From the NCBI GenBank assembly GCA_963422705.1, contig OY730443.1:3906001-3970000 (forward strand): 64,000 nt of DNA, written 5' to 3'. A program made the position numbers and the translations under genes. Origin of the DNA: G963422705 sp963422705. Lineage in GTDB: Bacteria; Poribacteria; WGA-4E; WGA-3G. The notes under the pieces were generated by a model that saw nothing but the letters and a program-made list of their open reading frames with translations, had not been told where the DNA came from and did not search any database. Shown piece after piece: positions 35,311 to 44,231 of the stretch (the stretch's first letter is position 1; every line of letters begins with the position of its first letter).

Positions 35311-36825
35311 ATGGCTTTGTGTACACGGTTTTGGTGCTATCTCGTTGAGAGGTACAGGAGTTTCCGTTTGGATGCTAAACAAAAATGTCTATTTATTAAT
35401 GGTGAGATTCCGGGTTCGAGCCTGTTCTCCGGAGCAAAACGGGATGTCCATCCGGAGTGGAATGCCTCTTGGCGTATTTCGCCGGAGCCGTTCTGGATTT
35501 CTGCGGTGGAGCGAAAATGGTTTGAAGAATTGGGTGGGCACCTGTTAAATTTTTATCGGGCGTGTAACCTCCTTTATTCACAAAGCGTGCGTGGAATTCA
35601 GCCGGATTGGGTTGCGGCGTACTTGGATATCGGCAAACCTGAATTCGTTATTCAATACGGGCGTATGAACCGTTTTAAGAGCCAATTGCCGGGCGTGCTC
35701 CGGCCCGATATTCTCCCGACGGCTGCGGGGATGACGATTACGGAACTCGATGCCGTTCCGGGTTTTATCGGTGTCACGGGGTGTCTATCGATGCTGTATT
35801 CGCAACTCGGCTATCCTATTATCGGTGGTAAGGATGGGATGGTACGTGGATACGCCGCGATGCTCCGTGCGGTGTCGAGGCAAGACACTCCGTCGCTTGC
35901 TATTGTGGTTTCAGACGAGTCGCAAGACTATTGGGAAGAAATGAAGTGGCTTGCCGCTGCGCTTTGCGATATCGGTTTGTGGGCACGGACTGTCAAACCG
36001 AATGAGGTGATTTTTACCGAGGATGGGATTTTTGTCAACGCGGATGAGGGCGCTCCGGTTTCTGCGGGATGTGCTGCATCAAAAAGACGGGTTGACGTGC
36101 TCTATCGCTTCTATGAACTGTTTGATTTGCCGAACATTCCAAAATCAGAATTAATGCTTTACAGCGCGAAGAAACGTGCGGTTGTGATAACCCCGCCGCC
36201 TAAGGCGTATCTTGAAGAGAAATTGTGTTTGGCCCTCTTTCATCATCCGGTGCTCGAACCGTTTTGGCGCCGTCAATTAGGGAAGCGTACCTATCCGTTT
36301 CTCCAAGAGGCGATTCCAGAGACATGGATTTTAGATGGGCGTCCTCTGCCTCCACATGCTGTTATTCCGGGGGTGGAGCTCGCCGGCCGTCCGGTGCAAG
36401 ACTGGCGTCAACTGATGAACGTGACACAGCGGCAGCGTGAACTGGTTATTAAGCCATCGGGATTTTCTGAGCTCGCGTGGGGAAGTCGAGGCGTCTCCAT
36501 TGGGCATGATTTGCCGACGGAGGCGTGGGAAGCTGCCGTCGAAAACGGCCTGGCGAGTTTTGAGAAGAACCCGTACGTACTTCAGAAGTTTCATACCGCC
36601 AAACGGGTCCGGATGCAATATTATCATTTTGAGACGGGCGATGTCACAGAGATGGCGGGCCGCCCTTTACTCCGTCCTTACTATTTTGTAACAGGGGATA
36701 CCGTGAAATTGGGTGGAATTCAAGCGGCAGTTTGTCCTGCCGATAAGAAAATTTTGCACGGGATGGTAGATTCAATTATTGTACCGTGTGCGGAAAGGCA
36801 ATCTGTTTCTGCTTCGGACGATTAA
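35311..36825 (+). CDS. Hypothetical protein, possible circularly permuted ATP-grasp
   Basis: 504 residues, no family recognised with certainty. Patterns that resemble circularly permuted ATP-grasp proteins: ITELDAVPGFIGVTGCLSML (as in E-x-x-x-x-PG), VDVLYRFYELFDLP, KRAVVITPPPKAYLEEKLCL, and the KPSGFSELAWGSRGVSIGHD stretch, which looks like the lysine and glycine loop of the ATP site. The N-terminal region is rich in Trp and Tyr. The gene starts 6 bp after serA, so it is in the serA operon and might act on an amino acid. The function is not known. Start ATG 35311 has only a weak ribosome site. Confidence 0.5.
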   Translation: MALCTRFWCYLVERYRSFRLDAKQKCLFINGEIPGSSLFSGAKRDVHPEWNASWRISPEPFWISAVERKWFEELGGHLLNFYRACNLLYSQSVRGIQPDWVAAYLDIGKPEFVIQYGRMNRFKSQLPGVLRPDILPTAAGMTITELDAVPGFIGVTGCLSMLYSQLGYPIIGGKDGMVRGYAAMLRAVSRQDTPSLAIVVSDESQDYWEEMKWLAAALCDIGLWARTVKPNEVIFTEDGIFVNADEGAPVSAGCAASKRRVDVLYRFYELFDLPNIPKSELMLYSAKKRAVVITPPPKAYLEEKLCLALFHHPVLEPFWRRQLGKRTYPFLQEAIPETWILDGRPLPPHAVIPGVELAGRPVQDWRQLMNVTQRQRELVIKPSGFSELAWGSRGVSIGHDLPTEAWEAAVENGLASFEKNPYVLQKFHTAKRVRMQYYHFETGDVTEMAGRPLLRPYYFVTGDTVKLGGIQAAVCPADKKILHGMVDSIIVPCAERQSVSASDD

Positions 36826-36907
36826 ATCGGCCGGGTTAACTCAGTTTGGAATTTCGTCGGGCGGTTCCCAGAAACCGTGGCGAAATTCATAGAAAAAGAG
36901 AAGGATT

Positions 36908-37738
36908 ATGCAATTAACGGGTACACAACTCGCCCAATTCCGACAGCAGGGCTATCTAACAATAGACGGGTTCTTTCACCCGGTTGAGGCGAAAGCACTG
37001 CGCTTAGAATTGGAACGGATTTATGATATAGAGCTGAAAAAAGGGAACGGGATTAATTGCGCCGTTCAGGCAGATGGCACCAAACGAGACAACGTCGGGG
37101 AGCGGCAAAACCTGCAAGTGATTCCGCTTAATAACCGCAGCGCCTTGCACAAGGCACTGCCCTTTCATCCGAAAGTCATTGCCGTTGTCGAACAACTGAT
37201 TGGTGATGAATTCATGTTGGAGTTGGATCAAGCGTTTTGGAAGCCTCCGAAAATCGGTGTCGGTACGAGCTGGCATCAAGATAATGCCTATTTCAAAATC
37301 GCCGAACCGTTGCGCGGGACGGCGATGTGGATAGCAATCCACGACGCCAACGTTGAAAACGGGTGTATGCATGTGATTCCGGGCAGTCACCGTGAGATGT
37401 ATGAACACTATCGGGACCCGCTGAGCGACCATCACATCCGATGTGACGTGCCGGAGGAGCGCGCCGTGCCAATTGAATTGAAAGCGGGCGGGGTGCTGTT
37501 CTTCTGTTACGGTGTTGCGCACTGTACCAAATCCAATCTCTCCGATAAAGAACGCGCGGGTGTCGCGCTTCACTTTCTGCATAACGACTTCGGCGGTAAA
37601 GAATTGTGGGAAAAGCATCCGGCGACGAAACCGATGCTACGCGGCGACTTGGCAACCGGGGGCGAGATGGAATTCGGCGAAAAATTTGAGGGAAGATGGG
37701 AAGAAATGATGAATGCTGTCCTGGCCGCGGATGAGTAG
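36908..37738 (+). CDS. Phytanoyl-CoA dioxygenase family protein (Fe/2-oxoglutarate)
   Basis: 276 residues. The Fe(II) facial triad is visible: His123 and Asp125 in SWHQDNAYFK, distal His205 in YGVAHCTKSN, and the 2-oxoglutarate Arg217 in KERAGVALHF. NGCMHVIPGSHREM is the usual family strand. It hydroxylates an unknown small molecule using oxygen. AGAAGGA stands before ATG 36908. PhyH proteins are strongly expanded in Poribacteria; another copy is at 46063-46821. Confidence 0.9.
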   Translation: MQLTGTQLAQFRQQGYLTIDGFFHPVEAKALRLELERIYDIELKKGNGINCAVQADGTKRDNVGERQNLQVIPLNNRSALHKALPFHPKVIAVVEQLIGDEFMLELDQAFWKPPKIGVGTSWHQDNAYFKIAEPLRGTAMWIAIHDANVENGCMHVIPGSHREMYEHYRDPLSDHHIRCDVPEERAVPIELKAGGVLFFCYGVAHCTKSNLSDKERAGVALHFLHNDFGGKELWEKHPATKPMLRGDLATGGEMEFGEKFEGRWEEMMNAVLAADE

Positions 37739-37861
37739 GATGCAATCGAGAGAATTGACTCATACCGCATCACCACGTCTTTATAAAGAGAAGCGGATTG
37801 ACTTGTTTGCAAATTTTTCGCAAAATTGAAGCATAATGCAACAGTACGAATAGGAGAAAAA

Positions 37862-38650
37862 ATGAGAAAATTATTGATTTATGGTGTTTTAACGGGGGTA
37901 CTGCTCCTGACAGTGGGCAGCGTTATGGCAAACTTGGAAGAGGGCCTCGTTCTCTATTTTACTTTTGATAATGTGAGTGGCAAGACGATTCGTGATGACT
38001 CAGGGAATGGGCTGGATGCGAATATCATCGCCAATGCCGAATTGGTGAAGGGGAAATATGGTGATGCGATACAGATTACCGCTGAGGGGGCAGATTGTGT
38101 CAACGTGCCGGCTTCTGATGAGCTGAAAATTAGCGGTGAAATAACGATGGCAGCTTGGATTTATCAGGAAGGATGGAATAACAATGCCCAGTGGTTTGAT
38201 AAAAACTGCCATAATGGCGGTGAGCATAGTTCTTACGGCATTGGCGTGTTTGGAGACGGTAGGAATTTCAATATGTTTCTAGGCACAGGCAATGCTCGCC
38301 CTACCTTAAATCAAGCGCATCCCCTGGAAGATAAAACGTGGCACCACGTCGTAGGAACCTATGATGGGGCCACCATGAAAATCTACGTTGATGGGGAAGT
38401 CGCGGCTGAAGAGGATAATCAATTCGATTTCATGGGCACAAATGAACAGGATTTGCGAATTGGCTGCTCCAAGGACAGGCCAAACTATACGTTTGAGAAC
38501 GGTTCAATTGACGAAGCCGCTATCTGGCGGCGCGCCCTCAGCGATGATGAAATCAAACAGATTATGGAAGAGGGGTTCCTCGCTGTTCTGCCGCAGGATA
38601 AGGCGACGACAGCCTGGGGCAAGCTTAAGCGAAAAATGATTGCCTACTAA
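37862..38650 (+). CDS. Secreted LamG (concanavalin A-like) domain protein
   Basis: 262 residues from ATG 37862, preceded by AGGAG; an earlier in-frame ATG at 37826 would lengthen the leader. Signal peptide LLIYGVLTGVLLLTVGSVMA. Then one LamG/laminin G-like domain: LVLYFTFDNVSGKTIRDDSG, EITMAAWIYQEGWNN, KTWHHVVGTYDGATMKIYVD and NGSIDEAAIWRRALSDDEIK, all typical. The C-terminus DKATTAWGKLKR matches the W-(A/G)-x-L-K tail of the lamin-tail proteins here. Likely a surface glycan-binding protein. A strong terminator follows. Confidence 0.88.
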   Translation: MRKLLIYGVLTGVLLLTVGSVMANLEEGLVLYFTFDNVSGKTIRDDSGNGLDANIIANAELVKGKYGDAIQITAEGADCVNVPASDELKISGEITMAAWIYQEGWNNNAQWFDKNCHNGGEHSSYGIGVFGDGRNFNMFLGTGNARPTLNQAHPLEDKTWHHVVGTYDGATMKIYVDGEVAAEEDNQFDFMGTNEQDLRIGCSKDRPNYTFENGSIDEAAIWRRALSDDEIKQIMEEGFLAVLPQDKATTAWGKLKRKMIAY

Positions 38651-38669
38651 CGAACCTCGCAGAAAAATT

Positions 38670-38717
38670 AACGGTACAGTGCCGCGCTATTATCGCTGCA
38701 GCCGCTGTGCCGTTTTC
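38670..38717 (+). terminator. Rho-independent terminator after the LamG gene
   Basis: 10-bp stem AACGGTACAG (38670-38679) / CTGTGCCGTT (38705-38714) with one G:T pair, followed by TTCT to make a TTTTCT tract. The 25-nt loop contains a second small GC stem. Confidence 0.65.
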
Positions 38718-38747
38718 TATCGCTAAAGATGGGAGGAAGAGGAAAAA

Positions 38748-39797
38748 GTGATTAAAATCGGAATTGTAGGCATCGGTTTCATGGGGATGATTCACTACTA
38801 CGGCATTCAACATGTCACGGGTGCAGAAGTGGCGGCTATCTGCACACGGGATTCGAAGAAATTGGAAGGCGATTGGACCGGAATTCAGGGGAACTTTGGG
38901 CCACGCGGCGGTATCGAGGATTTATCAAACGTCCGGAAGTACCGGGACATTGCGGGGCTCCTCGCCGATGAAGAAATAGATTTAGTCGACATCTGTCTAC
39001 CGACACATCTTCATAAATCTGTCAGTATCGCATCACTGAAGGCGGGTAAACATACACTTGTTGAAAAACCGCTCTCAATCGGAATTGAGGATGCGAATGA
39101 AATGGTTGACTTAGCGAAGGAGACAGGTAAGTCCTTTATGGTAGCACATGTGTTGCCTTTCTTTGCGGAGTATGCGTACGCCAAAGCGGTGGTTGAAGAA
39201 GGGAGATATGGTAAGCTCCTTGGCGCACACTTCAAGCGGATTATCTCTAAACCGGGCACGTCACGGGAATTCGCTGATGTTGAAATGAACGGTGGGCCTG
39301 GGATTGATTTGCACATTCACGACACCCATTTCATCCAACTCCTCTGTGGTGTCCCGGATGCGGTTTTTTCACAAGGCAAACGGATTGGCGGAAACTTCGT
39401 TGATTATGTGACAACCCAATATATCTACAATGACAAGGAACTCGCCGTGAGTTGCTCCTCGGGCGCGGTTTCCCAACCCGGAAGGGTATTCTCGCATGGA
39501 TTTGAAATTTATCTTGAAAAAGCGACGTTGCTGTACGATTTCGCGACGCTTGGGGGTGAGCCGATGACTGCAGTGCCTTTGACGCTTCTGAACGCAGCCG
39601 GCGACGTACAGCCGGTAGATTTAGGCGAAGCGGGGCCAATTGACGCGTTTACAGCCGAACTTCAGTATGCCGTGGACGCGATGAATCGTGGAGATGAGCC
39701 GACGGCACTTTCCGGTATCGGGGCTAGGGACGCGCTCCTGCTCTGCTATAAAGAGGCTGAATCGGTGAGAACGGGTGAGATTGTCCGGATGTGTTGA
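38748..39797 (+). CDS. Gfo/Idh/MocA-family oxidoreductase
   Basis: 349 residues from GTG 38748 with GGGAGGAAGAGG before it. NAD(P)-binding IGIVGIGFMGMIHYYGIQHV; strand end DSKKLEGDW; VDICLPTHLHKSVSIASLKA; the family signature lysine motif GKHTLVEKPLSIGIEDANEM; and a C-terminal domain with GIDLHIHDTHFIQLL as the substrate His-containing motif. It oxidises or reduces a sugar or inositol. No sugar transporter is near. The IS605 relic begins 24 bp beyond its stop. Confidence 0.9.
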   Translation: MIKIGIVGIGFMGMIHYYGIQHVTGAEVAAICTRDSKKLEGDWTGIQGNFGPRGGIEDLSNVRKYRDIAGLLADEEIDLVDICLPTHLHKSVSIASLKAGKHTLVEKPLSIGIEDANEMVDLAKETGKSFMVAHVLPFFAEYAYAKAVVEEGRYGKLLGAHFKRIISKPGTSREFADVEMNGGPGIDLHIHDTHFIQLLCGVPDAVFSQGKRIGGNFVDYVTTQYIYNDKELAVSCSSGAVSQPGRVFSHGFEIYLEKATLLYDFATLGGEPMTAVPLTLLNAAGDVQPVDLGEAGPIDAFTAELQYAVDAMNRGDEPTALSGIGARDALLLCYKEAESVRTGEIVRMC

Positions 39798-39820
39798 TGA
39801 GTTATATTGAAGGGAATTCT

Positions 39821-40018
39821 CTAACAATCCCAAGCCTTTAGGCTCCGGGTCCAACCCCGCTAACTTCTGCTTTTTTTATCAAAATATATTTGACATTAGC
39901 GTGTCTAAATCAAAGAAAGAATACCGAACCTATATTTTAGCGACTGCGAAGCCGACAGAACAACTTGACGCGATAACTCGGCTTGGTGGACGTATCTATT
40001 CTAAAACCGTTTCGCTTG
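39821..40018 (+). mobile_element. IS605 relic: left end joined to the first 40 codons of tnpB, tnpA lost
   Basis: TCTAACAATCCC...AGCCTTTAGGCT...GGGTCCAACCCCG matches the left end of the complete element at 48.77 kb (minus). After TATTTGACATTAGC it jumps directly to the tnpB start (VSKSKKEYRTYILATAK), so tnpA and the promoter repeat are missing. The frame continues to RIYSKTVSLA and stops matching at 40018. Crucially, between AAG and CCGACAGA it lacks the 24-bp palindrome found in the complete tnpB, so it shows the empty site. Confidence 0.82.
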
Positions 40019-40025
40019 CTTCCCA

Positions 40026-41150
40026 ATGAATCATTTTTATACCGTTAGTAACATCGGAGAAGTTTACGTTCCAAGTGAGGGACGGGAAGCCGTCTTCGCG
40101 CGCCCCCGGGTGAAGCATTTCGCCCGAAAGGAATTGAAGTACCTCGGGCGGATTTCGACGCATCTTAGCAAAGGCGGCGTCGCTGTTGTGGAAGGGCCAT
40201 GGGAGCAAATTAAGCTCGTCACCGACTATGTTGGGCGGCATCAAAATGAACGGTTGTACCGGAAGCGGCCGAGAGATGAAAAGGCAGGAAATCGGAACTC
40301 AGCACGCCGGGCTGTTAGCCCAAACGACATGCGATTAATGTGTTGGGCGGACGCGGCAGGCGTTTTGAAAGTGCAACCGCCGCCGGAGATACCCTATTTG
40401 TTGGAATTGATTGGCGAACCGCCAGGTGCCAATGAGGGACACCCCTTTCTTGTCACGATTGCATCTGTTGAACGGATTCTCAATGCGCTTAAAACGACTT
40501 ATCCCATTCATGCGCTGGGGGTGTCGCTTGTCGCATCTGCAAACGTGCTTGCGCCTCGCTCACAAGAAACGGTTGACTGTTTTCAGCAGGCGTTACAACA
40601 TATTTTCGCAAATCGGTTAAAAGACAAGTTCCTTGAAGTCGTTGATATCGGATGTGGAAGTGGGCTCTTGACACTGTTAGCACATCAGGAACTGGGAAAA
40701 AACGCTATGATTTACGCATCGGACTTACTTCCTGAGGCCATCGCTACGACGAAATTGAACGTTGAGAAGCATCTTCCGAATTCAGAGAATATCCAGATTC
40801 TCCCGGCTGGTGAACTCTTTGAACCTTTCGGGGAACGCCGATTTGATATCGTTGTGTTCAATCCGCCGTGGAGTATCATGCGCGCCCGCAACCGGGCGGA
40901 ATTAGCAATCCACGACGAGAAACAACAGACAGTGACACGTTTTTTTCAACAGGTGCCACGCTTTTTAAAACCGGACGGCGTCATTTTGTTAGGATACGCC
41001 GACACCTCCGGCCCAAAGGCGATTGCAAACTTAGATGATATCATCGCATCGACAGAATTGACGGTGGACAACGTTTTTAAAAGGCGAGTGGCAACTCACC
41101 GGGCTAAGCGGAAATGGGAGCAGATTCGGGTTTATGTTTTGGGGCGGTAA
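40026..41150 (+). CDS. SAM-dependent methyltransferase (NPPW/MTS type)
   Basis: 374 residues. SAM motif I VVDIGCGSGLLTLLAHQELG, motif II IYASDLLPEAIATTKLNVEK, and catalytic motif IV VVFNPPWSIMRARN, a PrmC/RsmC/YtxK-like (MTS) signature for N-methylation of protein or nucleic acid. The first 150 residues are not recognised. ATG 40026 sits immediately after an IS605 relic and has no ribosome site, so the true start may be later (ATG codons at 40329 and 40338) or the IS may have changed the 5' end. A GGGCT/AGCCC hairpin lies at about 40309-40322 within codons. Substrate unknown. Confidence 0.75.
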   Translation: MNHFYTVSNIGEVYVPSEGREAVFARPRVKHFARKELKYLGRISTHLSKGGVAVVEGPWEQIKLVTDYVGRHQNERLYRKRPRDEKAGNRNSARRAVSPNDMRLMCWADAAGVLKVQPPPEIPYLLELIGEPPGANEGHPFLVTIASVERILNALKTTYPIHALGVSLVASANVLAPRSQETVDCFQQALQHIFANRLKDKFLEVVDIGCGSGLLTLLAHQELGKNAMIYASDLLPEAIATTKLNVEKHLPNSENIQILPAGELFEPFGERRFDIVVFNPPWSIMRARNRAELAIHDEKQQTVTRFFQQVPRFLKPDGVILLGYADTSGPKAIANLDDIIASTELTVDNVFKRRVATHRAKRKWEQIRVYVLGR

Positions 41151-41274
41151 ATTCTGTCTCGTGTCACTGCCAGCGGCCGCTATTGATTCGCGTTTGAGCG
41201 CATGAGTTTCATGGGGGGCGTCCAAATTAGCTGATAATTTCACCGACAATTCTAATTTTCGTGATGCGCCGTGT

Positions 41275-42831
41275 TTAGTCACGTGCAATGGTAACAGATG
41301 CCCCATCCTGCAATAGGTGTTGGTTATCGACAATTACCTTCGTTTTCAGTGTGAGTTGCGATGTAACTTCAATTTCCCCGCCGTAAATTGCCCCGACGCT
41401 TATCTGCTTTCGCTTCGCGGTGTTGCCATCGACGGTAAAAATTTGCGCCGTTCCCTTCTGAATGTAGAGCACCGCTCGGAAAGGGAGGAGTTGCACGTTT
41501 TTCCGTTCCCCGGTTTTGATAGCGACGGTGATAGCAGCCCCCGGCTTTAGGAGGCTCGTCAGGCGCGTTTGATGTGGCTTAGAAACGTTTGCCTGGATAA
41601 GTACGGTGTTATCTTGGTTGTTAACCGTCGGACTGATAAAGTCAATTGTTCCGGGTATGTTTTGAATTGCGTTAGGGATAGAAACCCGCACAAAATCTCC
41701 CTTCTTAACGCCGTTCAGTTCTTCAATCGGCAGGCGCCATTCGGCTGTGAGCGTGTCTGTAGCAACGACGGTGAAAATGGGGGCGCCGAGGGATTCTGGC
41801 GGTTTTGCGTAGTTTCCAACGACTACCTGCCTTGAGGCAATGATGCCATAAATCGGGGCGGTGATAACCGCGTTATCGACGTGTTGACGTGCGAGTTTCA
41901 CCTGTTCTTCCGCTTGCTTGACAGCGGATTCGGCGATAGCAATCTCACGTTCCCAGGCTTTTGCGTCAACGAGTTTTTGTGCGGTGCGCAAGGTAGCTTC
42001 CGCTTGCGTCACCTTGGCTTCCGCGGCCGCAATTTCGCGTTCCCACCCCTGGCTTTCCACAATTTTACGGGCGACTTCTAATGCCGCTTTTACCTTTTGA
42101 ACCGCGAGCTGGGCGGTACCGTCCTGAAATTGATTGAGCAGGGCTAACGACTCTTGATGCCGGGTTTCAGCGACTTTCAATCGTGTCTCTACGGATTCAA
42201 AGTCGCTGTCACTGATGTGTTGTTTTTGATGGAGTGCCTTGGTTCTGTCAAAATCCAATTGCGTTTTGTCACGTTCCGCTTTCGTCCGTTGAACGGCTTG
42301 TTGCGCGTTGATTTTAGAACGCGTGAACGTTGCTTGAGCGGCTTTGTATGCCGCTTCCGCCTGCGTTAATTCGTTCCGGCTGCGCATTTCGGCGAGTGAA
42401 CGGGTATCTTCACGTTTTGCTTGCAGCGCGATAAGGGCTTCTTGAGCGATGGCTAATTGAGATTCGATGCGGGGTTGCGATGTTGCCAGCGTGCTCGTGA
42501 GGTGGGATTGGGCCTGAATCAAGGCTGATTCCGTGCGAAGCGCCGCGATATTTGCTTCCCGGGCGTTGCTCTCAGCAAGCACTTCCCCTTTTGTCACCTT
42601 CTGCCCGGGTTTTGCGTGAACGTCAACAATTTTTCCCGGGATATTTGCGAATACCTTAACCGTTGCTTCGGGGACTAAATGTCCGTTGTAACGCTTTTCG
42701 GTAGCAATTGTGATGAGCCTCGGCGCTGTAACCTGGACTGAAACTGGTGTTCTCGTCTCTTGCGCGCCCACATCTGCGAAAATGCAACAAAACATGAGGA
42801 AAACGGCGGTTCTAAAATTCGGGGTAAACAT
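41275..42831 (-). CDS. RND/HlyD-type membrane fusion protein with a long coiled coil
   Basis: 518 residues, long for the family (about 380-450). Signal peptide FRTAVFLMFCCIFADVGAQ. A lipoyl-like half (YNGHLVPEATVKVFANIPGK, VTKGEVLAESNAREANIAAL), then a coiled coil of about 230 residues rich in Ala/Glu/Gln/Lys with a repeated unit (QGWEREIAAAEAKVTQAE, KAWEREIAIAESAVKQAE), the second lipoyl half (VITAPIYGIIASRQVVVGNY) and a beta barrel. It would bridge an inner-membrane pump to an outer-membrane channel. No RND pump, ABC partner or TolC gene is adjacent, which is odd. msrA is 9 bp upstream in the same direction. Confidence 0.85.
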   Translation of the reverse strand: MFTPNFRTAVFLMFCCIFADVGAQETRTPVSVQVTAPRLITIATEKRYNGHLVPEATVKVFANIPGKIVDVHAKPGQKVTKGEVLAESNAREANIAALRTESALIQAQSHLTSTLATSQPRIESQLAIAQEALIALQAKREDTRSLAEMRSRNELTQAEAAYKAAQATFTRSKINAQQAVQRTKAERDKTQLDFDRTKALHQKQHISDSDFESVETRLKVAETRHQESLALLNQFQDGTAQLAVQKVKAALEVARKIVESQGWEREIAAAEAKVTQAEATLRTAQKLVDAKAWEREIAIAESAVKQAEEQVKLARQHVDNAVITAPIYGIIASRQVVVGNYAKPPESLGAPIFTVVATDTLTAEWRLPIEELNGVKKGDFVRVSIPNAIQNIPGTIDFISPTVNNQDNTVLIQANVSKPHQTRLTSLLKPGAAITVAIKTGERKNVQLLPFRAVLYIQKGTAQIFTVDGNTAKRKQISVGAIYGGEIEVTSQLTLKTKVIVDNQHLLQDGASVTIARD

Positions 42832-42840
42832 TTTTTTCTC

Positions 42841-43374
42841 CTAGCTGAGTTTGTCTTTAAACGCTTTTGTGAATTTTTGCAGCTTCGGATAAATTACAAA
42901 TTGACAATAGGGCGCATGAGGGTTGGCCCGGAAGTAGTTCTGATGGTAATCTTCAGCCGGATAGAAGATTTCGAGGGGCGTAATTTCGGTGACAATTGGG
43001 GAATCCCATATCCCCGTTTTGTCCATCTCCATTTTAGACTGTATGGCGGTACACCGCTGCTCTTCACCATGATAGAAGATGGCTGAGCGATATTGTGTAC
43101 CGTGTTCAGCCCCTTGCCGATTCAGTGTAGTCGGGTCATGAGTGTGCCAAAAGATGTCCAGCAACTCGGTATACAGGATAACGTTCGAGTCGAAGCGTAT
43201 CTGAACTACCTCGGCATGCCCCGTCATGCCGGTACAGACTGAGCGATAATCAGGATTCGGGGTATTGCCCCCGGTATAACCGGAGACGACTTCGTGAACA
43301 CCTACTAACTGCTGGAAAACTGCTTCAACGCACCAAAAACAGCCGGCGCCAAATGTTGCGGTTTCTAATTGCAT
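42841..43374 (-). CDS. msrA: Peptide methionine (S)-sulfoxide reductase MsrA
   Basis: 177 residues. The catalytic loop GAGCFWCVEAVF has Cys12 as nucleophile, then VSGYTGGNTPNPDYRSVCTG, HAEVVQIRFDSNVI, and IFWHTHDPTTLNRQGAEHGTQ, all conserved. YHQNYFRANPHAPYC ends the core. It repairs oxidised methionine with thioredoxin; trxB is in the window at 22.2-23.2 kb. The membrane fusion gene follows 9 bp downstream. Confidence 0.95.
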   Translation of the reverse strand: MQLETATFGAGCFWCVEAVFQQLVGVHEVVSGYTGGNTPNPDYRSVCTGMTGHAEVVQIRFDSNVILYTELLDIFWHTHDPTTLNRQGAEHGTQYRSAIFYHGEEQRCTAIQSKMEMDKTGIWDSPIVTEITPLEIFYPAEDYHQNYFRANPHAPYCQFVIYPKLQKFTKAFKDKLS

Positions 43375-43383
43375 TTTTTTCGT

Positions 43384-43407
43384 GGTTTTCGTGTCTAGTC
43401 GAAAACC
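43384..43407. promoter_or_regulatory. Inverted repeat between msrA and the HEAT-repeat gene
   Basis: GGTTTTCG (43384-43391) / CGAAAACC (43400-43407), 8-bp arms with an 8-nt spacer, in the divergent 123-bp gap. It might serve as an operator for either gene. It starts only 10 bp from the msrA start. Confidence 0.35.
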
Positions 43408-43497
43408 GTGATGCTCCTATCATCAAATTTAAATTTGTTTGTTGTTAAAGCCGGGTAACTTGCAAAAAGGACACCCCTATGTTACACTGCTCAAAAC

Positions 43498-44202
43498 ATG
43501 AAATATCTACAATTCTTTCCACTTCTCCTCCTCTGTTTAACAGCATGTAGTTCCCAAAAGCAATCGGGAGCATGGCTGGTTACCCAACTTGGTTCACCGG
43601 ATGCTAAGGAACGTAGGGATGCATCCAAAACGTTGGTAACAATGGGGCCGTCGGTCATTGATGCATTGAGGTTCGGGATATCGCATGAAAATCCCCAGAT
43701 TCGTGAAGCATCGGCTTGGGTACTGAGCGACATCGCCGTAGCGGTTTGCCGCCAGGAACCGAACGGTGGCCCCCCTGCAGATATCATGTCTGCGTTGCTC
43801 TCGGTGTTAACTGATTCTGACGAAAATGTGTGCGTTGTCGGCTCTATTGCTTTACAGCACGTTGGCCCGCCGGCGGTGCCATACCTTATCGACGCATTGG
43901 ATTCAGCGTCAATGTCGACAAGGCTACATGTTGCTTATGCATTAGGCGAAATCGGTGAGCCGCATGCGCTGATTGTACCTGCTTTGATTGATACGCTGAC
44001 AGATCCGGTATGGAACGTTCGTCGCTTGGTGGTTCGTGCCCTGGTTTCGATTGGTGTGCCGGCCATTCCACGACTCAAGGAAGTGCTCTCTGGAGCTGAG
44101 CCGGAGCGTGCGCGTATGGCTATCCGGGCGTTGAATGACATCGGTACGCCGGAAGCCCGCCAGGCAATCAAGGAGGCACATCGCGCTGGTGATACCGAAT
44201 GA
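43498..44202 (+). CDS. HEAT-repeat lipoprotein
   Basis: 234 residues. A lipoprotein signal: FFPLLLLCLTACSSQ, with lipobox LTAC and Cys17. The mature part is four or five HEAT/PBS-lyase-like repeats, each with A-x-x-L...V-x-x-L helices: VTQLGSPDAKERRDASKTLV, VPYLIDALDSASMSTRLHVA, VPALIDTLTDPVWNVRRLVV and IPRLKEVLSGAEPERARMAI. A periplasmic or membrane-attached scaffold. No partner can be named. The ATG is not preceded by a clear ribosome site (AAAAC). Confidence 0.85.
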   Translation: MKYLQFFPLLLLCLTACSSQKQSGAWLVTQLGSPDAKERRDASKTLVTMGPSVIDALRFGISHENPQIREASAWVLSDIAVAVCRQEPNGGPPADIMSALLSVLTDSDENVCVVGSIALQHVGPPAVPYLIDALDSASMSTRLHVAYALGEIGEPHALIVPALIDTLTDPVWNVRRLVVRALVSIGVPAIPRLKEVLSGAEPERARMAIRALNDIGTPEARQAIKEAHRAGDTE

Positions 44203-44231
44203 CGAAAAGCGGCCCCAGTGCGAGATTCCGG

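Noticed and set aside
40309..40322. GGGCT/AGCCC hairpin in the methyltransferase gene as an inserted palindrome
   Set aside because: I have no homologue in the window to show an empty site, and the arms are only 5 bp.
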